A model generated the notes under the pieces. It was not told the origin of the DNA, made no database searches, and saw nothing but the letters and a program-made list of their open reading frames with translations. The position numbers and the translations under genes are program-made. This document shows positions 14,335 to 22,616 of a stretch of 64,000 bases of DNA, in pieces. The stretch's first letter is position 1. Every line of letters begins with the position of its first letter. This DNA is from a virus. Location of the stretch: IMG/VR virus record IMGVR_UViG_3300037112_000155, positions 59,617-123,616 of that record. One strand, written 5' to 3'.

Positions 14335-14859
14335 ATGGCAGTTTCCATCAAGGCAGCAACCGCGACCGTCAACTCAACTTCCAAGAAGTCCACCAAGGCA
14401 ACCAAGGAGAACACCGTGACCATGACAGCAGAGCAGCTCCAGACCATCATCGCAGCAGCAATCGCCCAGGCAACCACTCAGGTTGCCGCAACCGCACCGG
14501 TGGCAGCACCCATCGCCACCAAGCAGACCCTGGACCAGGCCATCAGCGGCAGCGTCAGCAACCGCTTCATCAACTGGACAGGCAGCATCATCAAGACCGC
14601 TGCAGAGAAGACCGCTCCGGTCGTCGGCAAAGTGGAAGTGCTGGCCGTGCCAGTCACCCTCCACGCCACCGGCTACATGCTGTCGAAGTCCGCATCCATC
14701 GGCGAGAGCATCAGCGGCAAGCTCAGCAAGTGGGGCAAGGCCACGTCCGCAGCATCCATCGCCCGCACCCCTGGTGTGGAGATGACCAACCTCGAAGCGC
14801 AGCTCAACGGCATGTCCAAGGCTGACCTGATCGCATTGATCGCTCAGTCCGCCAAGTAG
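14335..14859 (+). CDS. Ala/Thr-rich hypothetical protein, 174 aa
   Basis: Strong ribosome site (AAAGGAGAACC) before ATG. Residues 1-60 are Ala/Thr/Lys-rich; a helical middle (NRFINWTGSIIKTAAEK) follows, and the C-terminus ends in NLEAQLNGMSKADLIALIAQ, a short coiled-coil or docking helix. First gene of the rightward block and closed by a terminator. Possibly abundant and early-expressed, but function unknown. Confidence 0.85.
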   Translation: MAVSIKAATATVNSTSKKSTKATKENTVTMTAEQLQTIIAAAIAQATTQVAATAPVAAPIATKQTLDQAISGSVSNRFINWTGSIIKTAAEKTAPVVGKVEVLAVPVTLHATGYMLSKSASIGESISGKLSKWGKATSAASIARTPGVEMTNLEAQLNGMSKADLIALIAQSAK

Positions 14860-14896
14860 TCTGACCAACAGTCTGTTCGTCAACCTCACTCTAACT

Positions 14897-14930
14897 GCCC
14901 ACAGGTCACCACGACTGTGGGCTTTCTCTT
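14897..14930 (+). terminator. Rho-independent terminator
   Basis: GCCCACAG/CTGTGGGC (8 bp) followed by TTTCTCTT, directly after the 174-aa gene and just before the ribosome site of the next. Confidence 0.8.
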
Positions 14931-14946
14931 GAAAGGAGAAAGCACC

Positions 14947-15129
14947 ATGTTGATCGCATTCTTCATCGTTTGTTTCCTCGTCGTTAGCGCACTCCTTCTG
15001 TATGTGTACCCAGCCGATAAGCCAGCTACGCCTGTCGAGTCGAACGTCGCATACGCCGCACGCCTTCAGAAGCAGAAGGAAGACCACGAGGCGTGGGTAC
15101 GCAATGTCAACTTCCCGTGGCAGGGGTAA
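14947..15129 (+). CDS. Single-pass membrane protein, 60 aa
   Basis: ATG at 14947 chosen for GAAAGGAG upstream. One N-terminal transmembrane helix (LIAFFIVCFLVVSALLLYVY) and a short charged tail. Function unknown. Confidence 0.8.
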   Translation: MLIAFFIVCFLVVSALLLYVYPADKPATPVESNVAYAARLQKQKEDHEAWVRNVNFPWQG

Positions 15130-15227
15130 GCGCACAGCCCTGCTCCCCCAACTCACAACCACAACTCGCCAGTTACCCGACTGGCATAGCCGTTCAGATC
15201 GTGGAGATCTGGACAAAGGAGAACCAC

Positions 15228-18200
15228 ATGTCTCAGAGAACCGTAGCAGCTCGTGACCCCAAGACTGGTCGCTTCATCGCCCGTACCGTTGCCAACGAAG
15301 TGGTTGCAGCGTCACCGATCGCTTCAGAGAGCTTTGGAGCGGCCGCAGTCGCAGTCGCAGAAGCCGTTACCCCAACCGAACCCACCAGCAAGCTGGCATT
15401 CCAGCTGGTGCTGAGCGCCGTATCCCACGGTGCTGAGGGTGAGGTCAACCTGAAGGAGATCACGCGCCGTATCCGCAAGGAAGGCGCATCCTTCGACTCG
15501 AAGACTGCCATCGATGACAGCGAGACCCGTCAGGCTCTCGACGACCTCCTGGCAGAAGGCGTCACCTACGGCTTCGTCAGCTTCGAAGCATCCGGCAAGA
15601 ACGCCACCAAGCACATGGCCAACAAGGCCTGGTCGCTGGTGCGCTCCGGCTGGACCGACAAGCAGACGGGCATTCGCTACGTCCCCATCTACGGCAACGT
15701 GATCGATGAGGGCACCGCTCTCTTCGTATCCGACAACTGCAAGGCACGCAGCTTCAAGGATCTGGGTATCTGGGTATCCAGTGACGCGAAGGCAGCCAAG
15801 CGGTTGCGTCGCTTCCTGGCACCGCATCAGTCCTCGATGCGGGGTCACATCATTGACCGTACGATCGTTCCCGAAGGCACCGCCTACGAGATCGAGCTGG
15901 ACAACGGCCGGGTTATCCGCATTCTCGATGCAGACATGACCCGTTTCAACGCAGCTGAAACCGCCACCATCGATGGGATGGGTATCTCCAACATCCCCGG
16001 GTACTTCAACAAGGCGCTTACCCTCGTCGGCGAGTTCGGCGGAGGCAAGGGCATTTACTGGAAGATGCCGCACATGCGCAGCTACGACCTCTATCTCTTC
16101 GGTTCGAAGAAGGAGGTTCGCTTCGTGGATGACCGCGTCTTCCTGGGTGCACTCTCGGATGCCGAGGAGCATGACCTCACCCTGGATAACCAGACCATGG
16201 GCAACATGGGCCTGGGTGCCAAGGGCTTAGCAGCCACCACCGGTATCAAGTATATGGACCGTGCGGCGGCAATCCTGTTCGGCAGCGACGAAGGCAAGCT
16301 GCTCGATGAGATCAGCGCATTCGTCAACTCGTGCAACGATGAGAGCGAGAACCGCTGGGCTCTGGTCCGTATGGCAGAGGACGGGATCGGAACCAAGGCT
16401 ATGCCGGTGGGCTTCCGTCGCGTCACTCGTCACCTGTTCGACAACATCCTCGACTTGCGTCGGGGTCGTGTGCCCATGCCGCATGAGTGGGCGCGTCGTG
16501 TCTACGTTGCCCCACCACCGACCGTATTCGTCGACGATGAGCGCATCGTGGATCTCACCCTGTCCCAAGTTCCGGATCACGTCCTGGCACGTGCCAAGAA
16601 GTGTTCGGATCGCTTGGGTATCCCTGTCTTCGTCAACTGCATGCCGGACGCACCGGACGGTGTGTTGGTGACGGCAGGTCGCAATCCCAATGCCTGCAGC
16701 GCAGAAGCATTGGTATTTCTCAACTACATTCCGGCAGAGCTGAAGAAGTACAAGGGCCAAGGCCGTTGCTTCCTGCTCGAACGGATTGCTGAACAGTTGA
16801 GCTACCTCAATGGTGGCGATATGGATGACTCGATCTGGGTCTTCTGGAACTCGGTGTACGTACTCCGCGTTGCAGCCAAGATCCGGGAGTATCCCAAGCA
16901 GCCGAAGCTCTCCGTTGAGGAGAAGAAGGACAGCCACTGGGCCGCACGCAACCGCCTCACTCATGAGGGTATCGGGGACGAGTGGAACTGGAACTGCTTC
17001 CGTCGGGACCTCAAGCACTTCACGCAGTATCGTGAGAGCTTGGGTACCTTCATCAACCGCCTCACGCTCGACAACATGCTGTCGGGCGACAACGTGGTCG
17101 TGATCCTGGACTCCCTCATCAACGGCACATACATCGTGCCGAAGGGCTTCCATGCCATGTCGTTGGAAGACGTCAAGATCAACACCCCGGAGTGGTTCTG
17201 GGAATTCATCCCCGTGGACTACAAGCCGGAGGTGGAGGACTTCGTCCAGCTGTGCATCACGTTCATGAAGGTGCGCCAGCCCTTCCTGTGCAAGCGCGCA
17301 GCGAGCAACTCGGACATGGTCATCGACTACCTGCAGCAGGGTAAGGGCAACAAGAAGATGGTGACCGAACTGTGCCAGGAGGCCAAGCTGTCGGAGAAGA
17401 CTCTCATCTTCCCGGCATCCTACGTCCGCCAGGGCCGTGCACCCAAGGACCGGATCGAAGCAGGCAACTACCTGCTGGTCCGCACCGAGGTCTGCGCGGC
17501 ACTGGAAGAGCTGAAGGACCACTATGAGGGAATCATGGAGGAATCCCGTCAGCTCGAGCACAGCTTCAAGAAGCCTCTGCCCCTGCAGTTGCTCATGGCC
17601 TATCCCGGCAGCGATGTCATTACCGACGTCGTCAAAGCGTTGCGCGTCTGGTGGCGTGCGCAGTTCGAAGCAGCCAAGTCCCTCACGGGCGAGCTGTCTG
17701 AGGATGCGTATGACAACATCGCCAATGGCTGGGATGAGCCGATCGATGTGAAGGATGCCGAAGGCCGTATCGTGAGCAGCACCACACTGCATCACCTCGG
17801 TCTCAGGGACTTCTACCTCAACCAGTTCACCTCCGAAGGGGAGGGCGTCAAGCTCTCCATCAGCGGCGGCGCCTGGTCGCCTGAAGTGCGTCGCTCGATC
17901 GCAGTCGAGTGGCTCAACAAGGTGTACTCGATGGAGTCCGAGGCCCTGGTGTCCGAGGACGGCAAGACCATCAGCGTAGGTGACGGCGTCCCCAACTGGA
18001 TGCTCAACGAGCTGATGGACTGCATGGAGGAACTGGGCCTGACCGGTCAGGTCGCGTTCATCCACCTCAAGTACAAGGTGAAGGAGATGCTCAAGGGCAC
18101 CTCCGTCCATCGCCTGGTACGCGCAACCAATGGCCACGTGCATGATGTGGACAACGACTCGCAGCTGTCAGTAACTGCTCATCCGACATTGCCGGATGGC

Positions 18201-18326
18201 TATTACTCGATGTCTGCCGGCGGCGTCATCGTCATCGCCGAGGCCATCCCTGAACTCCGCTCCGACTTCAAGGCCAACCTGGCCGAAGCAGTCTCAGCCG
18301 GAGAACTCGCCGACGTAGTGTTCTAA
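15228..18326 (+). CDS. Large protein with possible RdRP/YonO-like RNA polymerase signature
   Basis: 1,032 aa; ATG at 15228 follows AAAGGAGAACC. Residues 477-545 read VLVT..RNPN..., then LNYIPAEL, then NGGDMDDSIWVFWN. This parallels the RNP...V.VP.L...SG-D-L-D-G-D-x-Y-x-V-x-W block of cellular RdRPs and YonO-like single-chain polymerases (second double-psi beta barrel). Spacing from the RNP Arg to the first Asp (about 46 residues) is close to that in those enzymes. The metal motif would be DMDDS (531-535) instead of DxDGD, so catalysis is uncertain. The N-terminal 200 residues include a degenerate winged-helix-like part. Largest gene in the window; no alternative family came to mind. Confidence 0.45.
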   Translation: MSQRTVAARDPKTGRFIARTVANEVVAASPIASESFGAAAVAVAEAVTPTEPTSKLAFQLVLSAVSHGAEGEVNLKEITRRIRKEGASFDSKTAIDDSETRQALDDLLAEGVTYGFVSFEASGKNATKHMANKAWSLVRSGWTDKQTGIRYVPIYGNVIDEGTALFVSDNCKARSFKDLGIWVSSDAKAAKRLRRFLAPHQSSMRGHIIDRTIVPEGTAYEIELDNGRVIRILDADMTRFNAAETATIDGMGISNIPGYFNKALTLVGEFGGGKGIYWKMPHMRSYDLYLFGSKKEVRFVDDRVFLGALSDAEEHDLTLDNQTMGNMGLGAKGLAATTGIKYMDRAAAILFGSDEGKLLDEISAFVNSCNDESENRWALVRMAEDGIGTKAMPVGFRRVTRHLFDNILDLRRGRVPMPHEWARRVYVAPPPTVFVDDERIVDLTLSQVPDHVLARAKKCSDRLGIPVFVNCMPDAPDGVLVTAGRNPNACSAEALVFLNYIPAELKKYKGQGRCFLLERIAEQLSYLNGGDMDDSIWVFWNSVYVLRVAAKIREYPKQPKLSVEEKKDSHWAARNRLTHEGIGDEWNWNCFRRDLKHFTQYRESLGTFINRLTLDNMLSGDNVVVILDSLINGTYIVPKGFHAMSLEDVKINTPEWFWEFIPVDYKPEVEDFVQLCITFMKVRQPFLCKRAASNSDMVIDYLQQGKGNKKMVTELCQEAKLSEKTLIFPASYVRQGRAPKDRIEAGNYLLVRTEVCAALEELKDHYEGIMEESRQLEHSFKKPLPLQLLMAYPGSDVITDVVKALRVWWRAQFEAAKSLTGELSEDAYDNIANGWDEPIDVKDAEGRIVSSTTLHHLGLRDFYLNQFTSEGEGVKLSISGGAWSPEVRRSIAVEWLNKVYSMESEALVSEDGKTISVGDGVPNWMLNELMDCMEELGLTGQVAFIHLKYKVKEMLKGTSVHRLVRATNGHVHDVDNDSQLSVTAHPTLPDGYYSMSAGGVIVIAEAIPELRSDFKANLAEAVSAGELADVVF

Positions 18327-18921
18327 TCGCAACCTGATTCAAGGGCAGAGCAGTACGCTCTGCCTCAGCTGCAGGACAATCCTGTGGCTGAGGGAGCGCA
18401 TACCGCTCCAAGCGCAGTGTCTGTGACAGTAGCGCTGGGCGTTGACCGGGGAAACCTGGGCGTCCAACGTGAACTCACAGGTCGCACTGACATGTAGTCG
18501 CCACCCCTCCGGGGGTCGCTCCTCCGCCAGACTGTCGCATCCGCATGGGGCGGATGCCGAGAGGCGGGCTCTTTTGGAGCATGCTCAGCTATGCAGTAGT
18601 GCTAGCGCAGCAGGCATTCAGAGCCCACTCCACAGGATCACAGCATAACCATAGCCAGATCAGCAGGTTAGCCTGCTTAGCAGAGCTTTGGAGCGCGCGC
18701 ACGCGTGAGGTTCCTGATCTCTGATAGGACGGAGAGACCTGGTCTGTGTCCATAAAGGCAGTGCAAGCCCAATTACAGCTATCACATGCATGGTGTAAGA
18801 CAACCTGCAGATAGTCAGATGTGGCTCAAGTGCCTATCTATATATAGTCAGGCACTCACCTAAGGGCTTTCCCCTATGGGCTGTACTCACAGTCCCCACT
18901 CAAGCTTTGAACGGAGGCAGT
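18327..18921 (+). ncRNA. Hairpin-dense non-coding region (candidate structured RNA)
   Basis: Nearly 600 bp without a credible gene. Consecutive perfect stems: GGCAGAGC/GCTCTGCC (18344-18364), CCTCAGC/GCTGAGG enclosing CAGGA/TCCTG (18363-18393), GGAGCG/CGCTCC (18393-18409), AGCGC/GCGCT (18411-18436), ACCCC/GGGGT (18503-18516), GCATCCGC/GCGGATGC (18537-18557), AGCAGG/CCTGCT (about 18662-18677). Too regular for chance; a large structured RNA is the simplest reading. Strand assumed from neighbours. Confidence 0.5.
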
Positions 18922-19194
18922 ATGAATCACGCTCAGAAGCAGCGTCGTATCGATTCCCTTGTGGGTACCGAGCCCACCAACGAGCAGCTGGGTATACCTG
19001 AGTCTGTGACTCAAGTACCAGCAAGACCTGGGACTCTCCCGATGATCGAGCGTTGTATCAATGCTCAGGTCTGTCGTGAGCGTAACGATGAGCTTCAGCT
19101 CGAGGTATACCGAACCGGTTGTGACGGTGAGGTGTCCTATGCCTTTGTCTCTGAGAAGGACATTGTTGAGTTCTTGAATCAACGTGGTCTTTGA
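18922..19194 (+). CDS. Hypothetical protein, 90 aa
   Basis: ATG at 18922 chosen for ACGGAGG upstream. Charged N-terminus and a C-terminal DGEVSYAFVSEKDIVEFLNQ that predicts strand-helix. No family recognised. Follows the hairpin-dense region, which could be its long leader. Confidence 0.75.
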   Translation: MNHAQKQRRIDSLVGTEPTNEQLGIPESVTQVPARPGTLPMIERCINAQVCRERNDELQLEVYRTGCDGEVSYAFVSEKDIVEFLNQRGL

Positions 19195-19245
19195 TCTCTA
19201 TTACGCCGCCGAACTTTTGCGTTTACACCCTTGAAAGGAGGGACT

Positions 19246-19533
19246 ATGTACCGCACCCCAACCGAAGAGCACATGCTCTGCGTTAGCAGGGCCATCAAGT
19301 CGATGGCCAAGACCCGTGGTGAGCTGTACTTCGAGGAAGCTCTGAAGTATGAAGCGCTTGGAGATTATCTCAACGCTCAGGCCACCGCTGTTGAAGGACT
19401 CAGGCTGTGCATGGGCCCCTTCTATCTCGCTGTCCGGGATCAGCTGCAGGATCTTCTTGATCGTGTCAAGCCCTGGACTGCCTTCGTGATTACGCAGTAC
19501 GGCGTTCAAGCCGTACAGTGTGCCCACGCCTAA
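19246..19533 (+). CDS. Hypothetical helical protein, 95 aa
   Basis: ATG at 19246 chosen for AAAGGAGGG upstream. Helical repeat-like segment (ELYFEEALKYEALGDYLNAQATAVEGLRL) resembles a single TPR-like helical pair. Followed directly by a GTTTCACC element. Function unknown. Confidence 0.75.
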   Translation: MYRTPTEEHMLCVSRAIKSMAKTRGELYFEEALKYEALGDYLNAQATAVEGLRLCMGPFYLAVRDQLQDLLDRVKPWTAFVITQYGVQAVQCAHA

Positions 19534-19535
19534 GA

Positions 19536-19543
19536 GTTTCACC
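19536..19543 (+). promoter_or_regulatory. GTTTCACC element 1
   Basis: TAAGAGTTTCACCCGAT immediately after the stop of the 95-aa gene, followed by GATGGG/CCCATC hairpin. Same octamer recurs after several plus-strand genes. Confidence 0.45.
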
Positions 19544-19640
19544 CGATGGGTTTCTCTACCCCCATCCTCCAACCTTTCTACTGATTCTCCACGTAGCAAA
19601 CCCTGGGTGTATCTCTGACGCCCGCGGTCGCACCACTGCA

Positions 19641-19661
19641 GGCCCTGTCGGGTACAGGGCC
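19641..19661 (+). other. Hairpin upstream of L7/L12-like gene
   Basis: GGCCCTG/CAGGGCC, 7 bp perfect with TCGGGTA loop, in a 206-bp gap; followed by a 25-base element also found at 20,827. Confidence 0.5.
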
Positions 19662-19670
19662 GCAAGTTTC

Positions 19671-19695
19671 GAGCGTTGAGCCTGGCTCCGCTCAC
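19671..19695 (+). repeat. 25-base element copy A
   Basis: Begins GAGCGTTGAGCCTGGCTCCG and continues CTCAC. Copy B at 20,827-20,851 matches at 22 of 25 positions. Each lies 30-45 bp before a gene start, and GAGC/GCTC inside can pair. Confidence 0.6.
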
Positions 19696-19739
19696 TGCAC
19701 CACCGTTTGTTTCAACACCCTGCAACAAGGAGAGCATCC

Positions 19740-20162
19740 ATGCTCGGTTCAATTCACCTCTCTCGGTCGGAAGCGCCTTTCGCTCCGGCCGGTGCGCCCT
19801 CGCACTTCGACCTCACAGTCGAGGGTCTCGACGAGCCCCAAGCTCGTTCCACCATGGCGTTCGCTCAGAACCTCATGCTCGGCTTTCCCACTCCTCCGCC
19901 TGCCGTCTTTCCCGGCAATCCGCTGGAAGCGCTGACCTCGGATGCGCAGAAGAGCCTGGCCATCTTCATCCAGACCTTCGACAGTATGCGGCATAACAAG
20001 ATCGTGGCTATCAAGCACGTTCGCCGGATCGTTCCGACAGCCTCGCTTCGAGAGGCCAAGGAGTTCGTGGACTATGCCATCACCTGCCGCTTCGGTGGTT
20101 CATTCCATGAGGAATTCCTCAGCGCGGACAGTACGATCCGTCCCCACTGGGTTCGGTTCTAG
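19740..20162 (+). CDS. Protein with ribosomal L7/L12 C-terminal-like domain, 140 aa
   Basis: ATG at 19740 follows CAAGGAG. Residues 86-112 (NKIVAIKHVRRIVPTASLRE...AKEFVDY) match the L7/L12 C-terminal pattern K-I-x-V-I-K-x-V-R-x-[IV]-T-x-L-x-L-[KR]-E-A-K-x-[LF]-V. In the ribosome this domain binds translation GTPases. The 80-residue N-terminal part is unrelated to L7/L12. It may bind host translation factors or use the fold otherwise; inference. Confidence 0.65.
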   Translation: MLGSIHLSRSEAPFAPAGAPSHFDLTVEGLDEPQARSTMAFAQNLMLGFPTPPPAVFPGNPLEALTSDAQKSLAIFIQTFDSMRHNKIVAIKHVRRIVPTASLREAKEFVDYAITCRFGGSFHEEFLSADSTIRPHWVRF

Positions 20163-20302
20163 TGGCCACCGCGGCATTCATGTCGCCTGCTGGTGAGCTG
20201 GCCGTCCTCTGTGGCGGCCGGCTTCATCGCTACGTTGGCTCAATCGAAGAGCTGATCAACGACTTCCCCGACATCCCGGTCCTGCCTTGGCAGAGCCGGT
20301 AG
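20162..20302 (+). CDS. Small hypothetical protein, 46 aa
   Basis: GTG at 20162 overlaps the TAG of the preceding gene (TAGTG); an ATG six codons later is an alternative. Sequence includes GELAVLCGGRLHRYVGSIEE. No strong ribosome site, so expression would rely on coupling. Confidence 0.5.
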   Translation: MATAAFMSPAGELAVLCGGRLHRYVGSIEELINDFPDIPVLPWQSR

Positions 20303-20352
20303 TTTCAATCCTGTAACGCCCACCCACAATTCAACGCTTCAAGGAGACCGCC

Positions 20353-20547
20353 ATGGCAGCTGTTCGTCATGCAGTTACGCCCCGTTGCGCCACCGCAGGT
20401 TTTGCGCGGCGGCTTGAGACCAGTCAGCGCACCATGCTGGCTGGCTGTATGCCAACCTCGTTCCGTCGTGAGTACGGAACGGACTACACAGGCCCCAAGC
20501 CTGTCGTGGTCAATCCGGTGCGCTCCACGCCGCCGGCCAAGCTGTAA
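20353..20547 (+). CDS. Basic hypothetical protein, 64 aa
   Basis: CAAGGAGACCGCC precedes ATG. Rich in Arg, Thr and Pro with no hydrophobic core; probably disordered or nucleic-acid binding. Function unknown. Confidence 0.7.
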   Translation: MAAVRHAVTPRCATAGFARRLETSQRTMLAGCMPTSFRREYGTDYTGPKPVVVNPVRSTPPAKL

Positions 20548-20882
20548 GGCTTCGAGGGGTGAGCCAATCACCCCGACCCTTTCCACCTGCAATGAGGGCG
20601 AGATATGTCCCTCGAATCTTGACTAGCGACAGCGCTGCCCAGGCGGCCGTCATAACCCGGACTTGAGCCGGTTCTTGTGGCGGGACTACCGACCTGGTAC
20701 GGCACGGCAAGATGTCAGATTCAGCATGTGAAGCGGCTACATACGCAATCCCTCTCCGGACATTACGGAGCCCTTCGGGGCTGGCCGACTGTCTTACGAG
20801 GCCTAGTGTTGACGCCGCATAGTTCTGAGTGTTGAGCCTTGCTCCACTCACCTGATGTTGTTTATCCCACGGAGGTAGTTCC
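20548..20882 (+). other. Non-coding region with hairpins and 25-base element B
   Basis: About 335 bp with no credible gene. GGGGTGA/TCACCCC (near 20,557-20,575), CTCCG/CGGAG (near 20,755-20,771) and a GCCC-TTC-GGGGC stem are visible, followed by copy B of the 25-base element. Probable structured leader of the 20,883 gene or a small RNA. Confidence 0.45.
20827..20851 (+). repeat. 25-base element copy B
   Basis: Begins GAGTGTTGAGCCTTGCTCCA and continues CTCAC; partner of the element at 19,671-19,695. Located 32 bp before the ATG at 20,883. Confidence 0.6.
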
Positions 20883-21134
20883 ATGCTCAATGTTGCCACC
20901 CTCAACCCCGATGGCCGTCAGCTGATTCGTGACGGCTTTGTCCACAACCTTGCGGCGGCTACCACCGATGTTGGTCGCAACACCGTGGTTCGTTCGGCGC
21001 ACACCGCGCTGCCAGGCTTGGCTCCCAAGCTGCAGCACACCCTCAAGACCATGCCCTTCACGCGCGCTTTCGACGCGGCGGTCTCCGAGGTGCTGTTCGG
21101 CAAGCCGCAGAAGCGGCAGGCCAAGCGGCGCTAA
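20883..21134 (+). CDS. Basic hypothetical protein, 83 aa
   Basis: ACGGAGG precedes ATG. Helical middle and a strongly basic tail (GKPQKRQAKRR) suggest nucleic-acid binding. Family not recognised. Confidence 0.75.
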   Translation: MLNVATLNPDGRQLIRDGFVHNLAAATTDVGRNTVVRSAHTALPGLAPKLQHTLKTMPFTRAFDAAVSEVLFGKPQKRQAKRR

Positions 21135-21212
21135 GTTTTCCAGCGCACTCAGTGTGCTGGAGCGCCGGGATGGGTCCATTCTCCTTCCTGTCCCGGCGTC
21201 GGGTCTCTAAGT

Positions 21213-21220
21213 GTTTCACC
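21213..21220 (+). promoter_or_regulatory. GTTTCACC element 2
   Basis: CTAAGTGTTTCACCCTAT in the gap before the 43-aa membrane gene. Confidence 0.45.
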
Positions 21221-21269
21221 CTATCCCGTTTCAGATTCATCGGTTGTCAAATCCAAGCTGGAGCAGTCC

Positions 21270-21401
21270 ATGCTGACTTTCATCGCATCGATCCTCGTTC
21301 GGGTGATTGCCGGTGTCATCACCGCCCTCATCCTCGCCGCCTTCCTGAAGTCCAACAACTCCGCGACCAACGCGGCAGTGTCGGCTACCTCGGTTTACTA
21401 A
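21270..21401 (+). CDS. Single-pass membrane protein, 43 aa
   Basis: Reads MLTFIASILVRVIAGVIT... with one transmembrane helix to about residue 27, then a small Ser/Ala-rich tail. GGAG lies ten bases upstream. Function unknown. Confidence 0.7.
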   Translation: MLTFIASILVRVIAGVITALILAAFLKSNNSATNAAVSATSVY

Positions 21402-21440
21402 CCTGCAACACTGACCTCGACCAGGTCATGGAGCTTCATC

Positions 21441-21920
21441 ATGTCGAAACCCTCAGCCCTCGGAATCTTCGAGTCCGTCGACCGCGTTGTGACCGGCAGC
21501 TGTTACATCGGGGAAGTCATCACCGAGACCATTGAACGTCTCAAGGCCAATCCCGACAACGTCGAAGACGCCATCAAGGCGGCCATCATGCAGATCATCA
21601 TCGACCCTCGGGCCAAGGCCATCGTCTCGATGTACCTGATCCAGTTCAGGGCGAACGAACTGTTCGTCTCCACCCGGAACCTCGGGTTCAACACCGCCAT
21701 GGAGCAGGCCAAGACCGAAGTCAATGACCTGCTATCGCCATTCCCCATGCTGGCCCTGGCCAAGCGGATTCACTCCAACAAGGAGGCTCTCGAGATCGTC
21801 TGGACCGACCTGATGGCCGATCCGGATGTGCTGGAAAGCAAGCCGGGATCGTTCACTAAGATCGCCGATGCTTTCCGCATCAGCCTGTCGTACCTCGAGC
21901 CCTTGGATAAGGCAGCCTGA
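21441..21920 (+). CDS. Helical hypothetical protein, 159 aa
   Basis: Almost entirely helical (VEDAIKAAIMQIIIDPRAK; AKTEVNDLLSPFPMLALAKRI). Overlaps the next gene by ATGA-type coupling. No recognised domain. Confidence 0.8.
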   Translation: MSKPSALGIFESVDRVVTGSCYIGEVITETIERLKANPDNVEDAIKAAIMQIIIDPRAKAIVSMYLIQFRANELFVSTRNLGFNTAMEQAKTEVNDLLSPFPMLALAKRIHSNKEALEIVWTDLMADPDVLESKPGSFTKIADAFRISLSYLEPLDKAA

Positions 21921-22282
21921 TGAAGACCTGGGATGCCAGTGCCCTTCTTGGTGGTGATCCGGATCAACCTGGCCGGATCACTATCCAGCTGCTGTGCAAT
22001 CCGGACTTTCCCCTGCCTCTCTCCATCGTGGAGTGCGCAGCCAACCTCGACGTCACCATCCGGATCAAGAAGCCAGAGCTGCAGGACATTGCTGACCTGG
22101 TGATCTTCGATGTGACCTTCGAAGGGCGCTGCCTTGACCTCTCTGAGTTGGACATGCGGATGATTGCATGGACCGAACCTCACGCAGTGAAACTGAAGAG
22201 CCACGAAGAGGTATCGAATGAACGGAATGCCACGTCTGCCACGCCAAACGCTCCCTCGGGAGCTGACGGATCCACAGACTGA
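21920..22282 (+). CDS. Hypothetical protein, 120 aa
   Basis: Begins in the stop of the preceding gene (TGATGA). Strand-rich (RITIQLLCNPDFPLPLSIVE) with a Ser/Asn/Thr-rich tail that overlaps the next gene by 65 bp. No family recognised. Confidence 0.75.
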   Translation: MKTWDASALLGGDPDQPGRITIQLLCNPDFPLPLSIVECAANLDVTIRIKKPELQDIADLVIFDVTFEGRCLDLSELDMRMIAWTEPHAVKLKSHEEVSNERNATSATPNAPSGADGSTD

Positions 22283-22547
22283 CCTTGGCCGGCTGGTTGT
22301 ACTGACGGGTGATCTCACCGCCGGCACCCAGCTTCGCCGCGCCGTAGCGGGCAAGACCAGAGACTTCATCCAGAAGGCCTGCCCTCACTACAAGATGTCT
22401 CACACCGACGACATTCTGTGTCGCTCCGGGGAAGAAACCGGCCGTGCCTATCGCGGCCGTAACTGTTCGGAATGCACGGTAGGCCAATTCAGCGCCTCCA
22501 TGCTGTTCCTGGGCGAGATTCACGAGCCCGATCCAGCTCAGCTCTAA
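22218..22547 (+). CDS. Hypothetical protein with Cys cluster, 109 aa
   Basis: AGAGGT precedes the ATG, which lies inside the preceding gene's disordered tail. Cys residues in KACPHYKMSHTDDILC and NCSEC could form a zinc site. Function unknown. Confidence 0.75.
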   Translation: MNGMPRLPRQTLPRELTDPQTDLGRLVVLTGDLTAGTQLRRAVAGKTRDFIQKACPHYKMSHTDDILCRSGEETGRAYRGRNCSECTVGQFSASMLFLGEIHEPDPAQL

Positions 22548-22616
22548 CTGAGACCGCTTCAACGCGGTATTCCCACAACTGACGAGAACACAACCGGCCC
22601 AAGGAGGGCCTTTTCT

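Noticed and set aside
16227-18143. Minus-strand open frame of about 638 codons opposite the polymerase-like gene
   Set aside because: It mirrors the plus-strand codons, has His/Val/Leu-rich shadow composition and no ribosome site.
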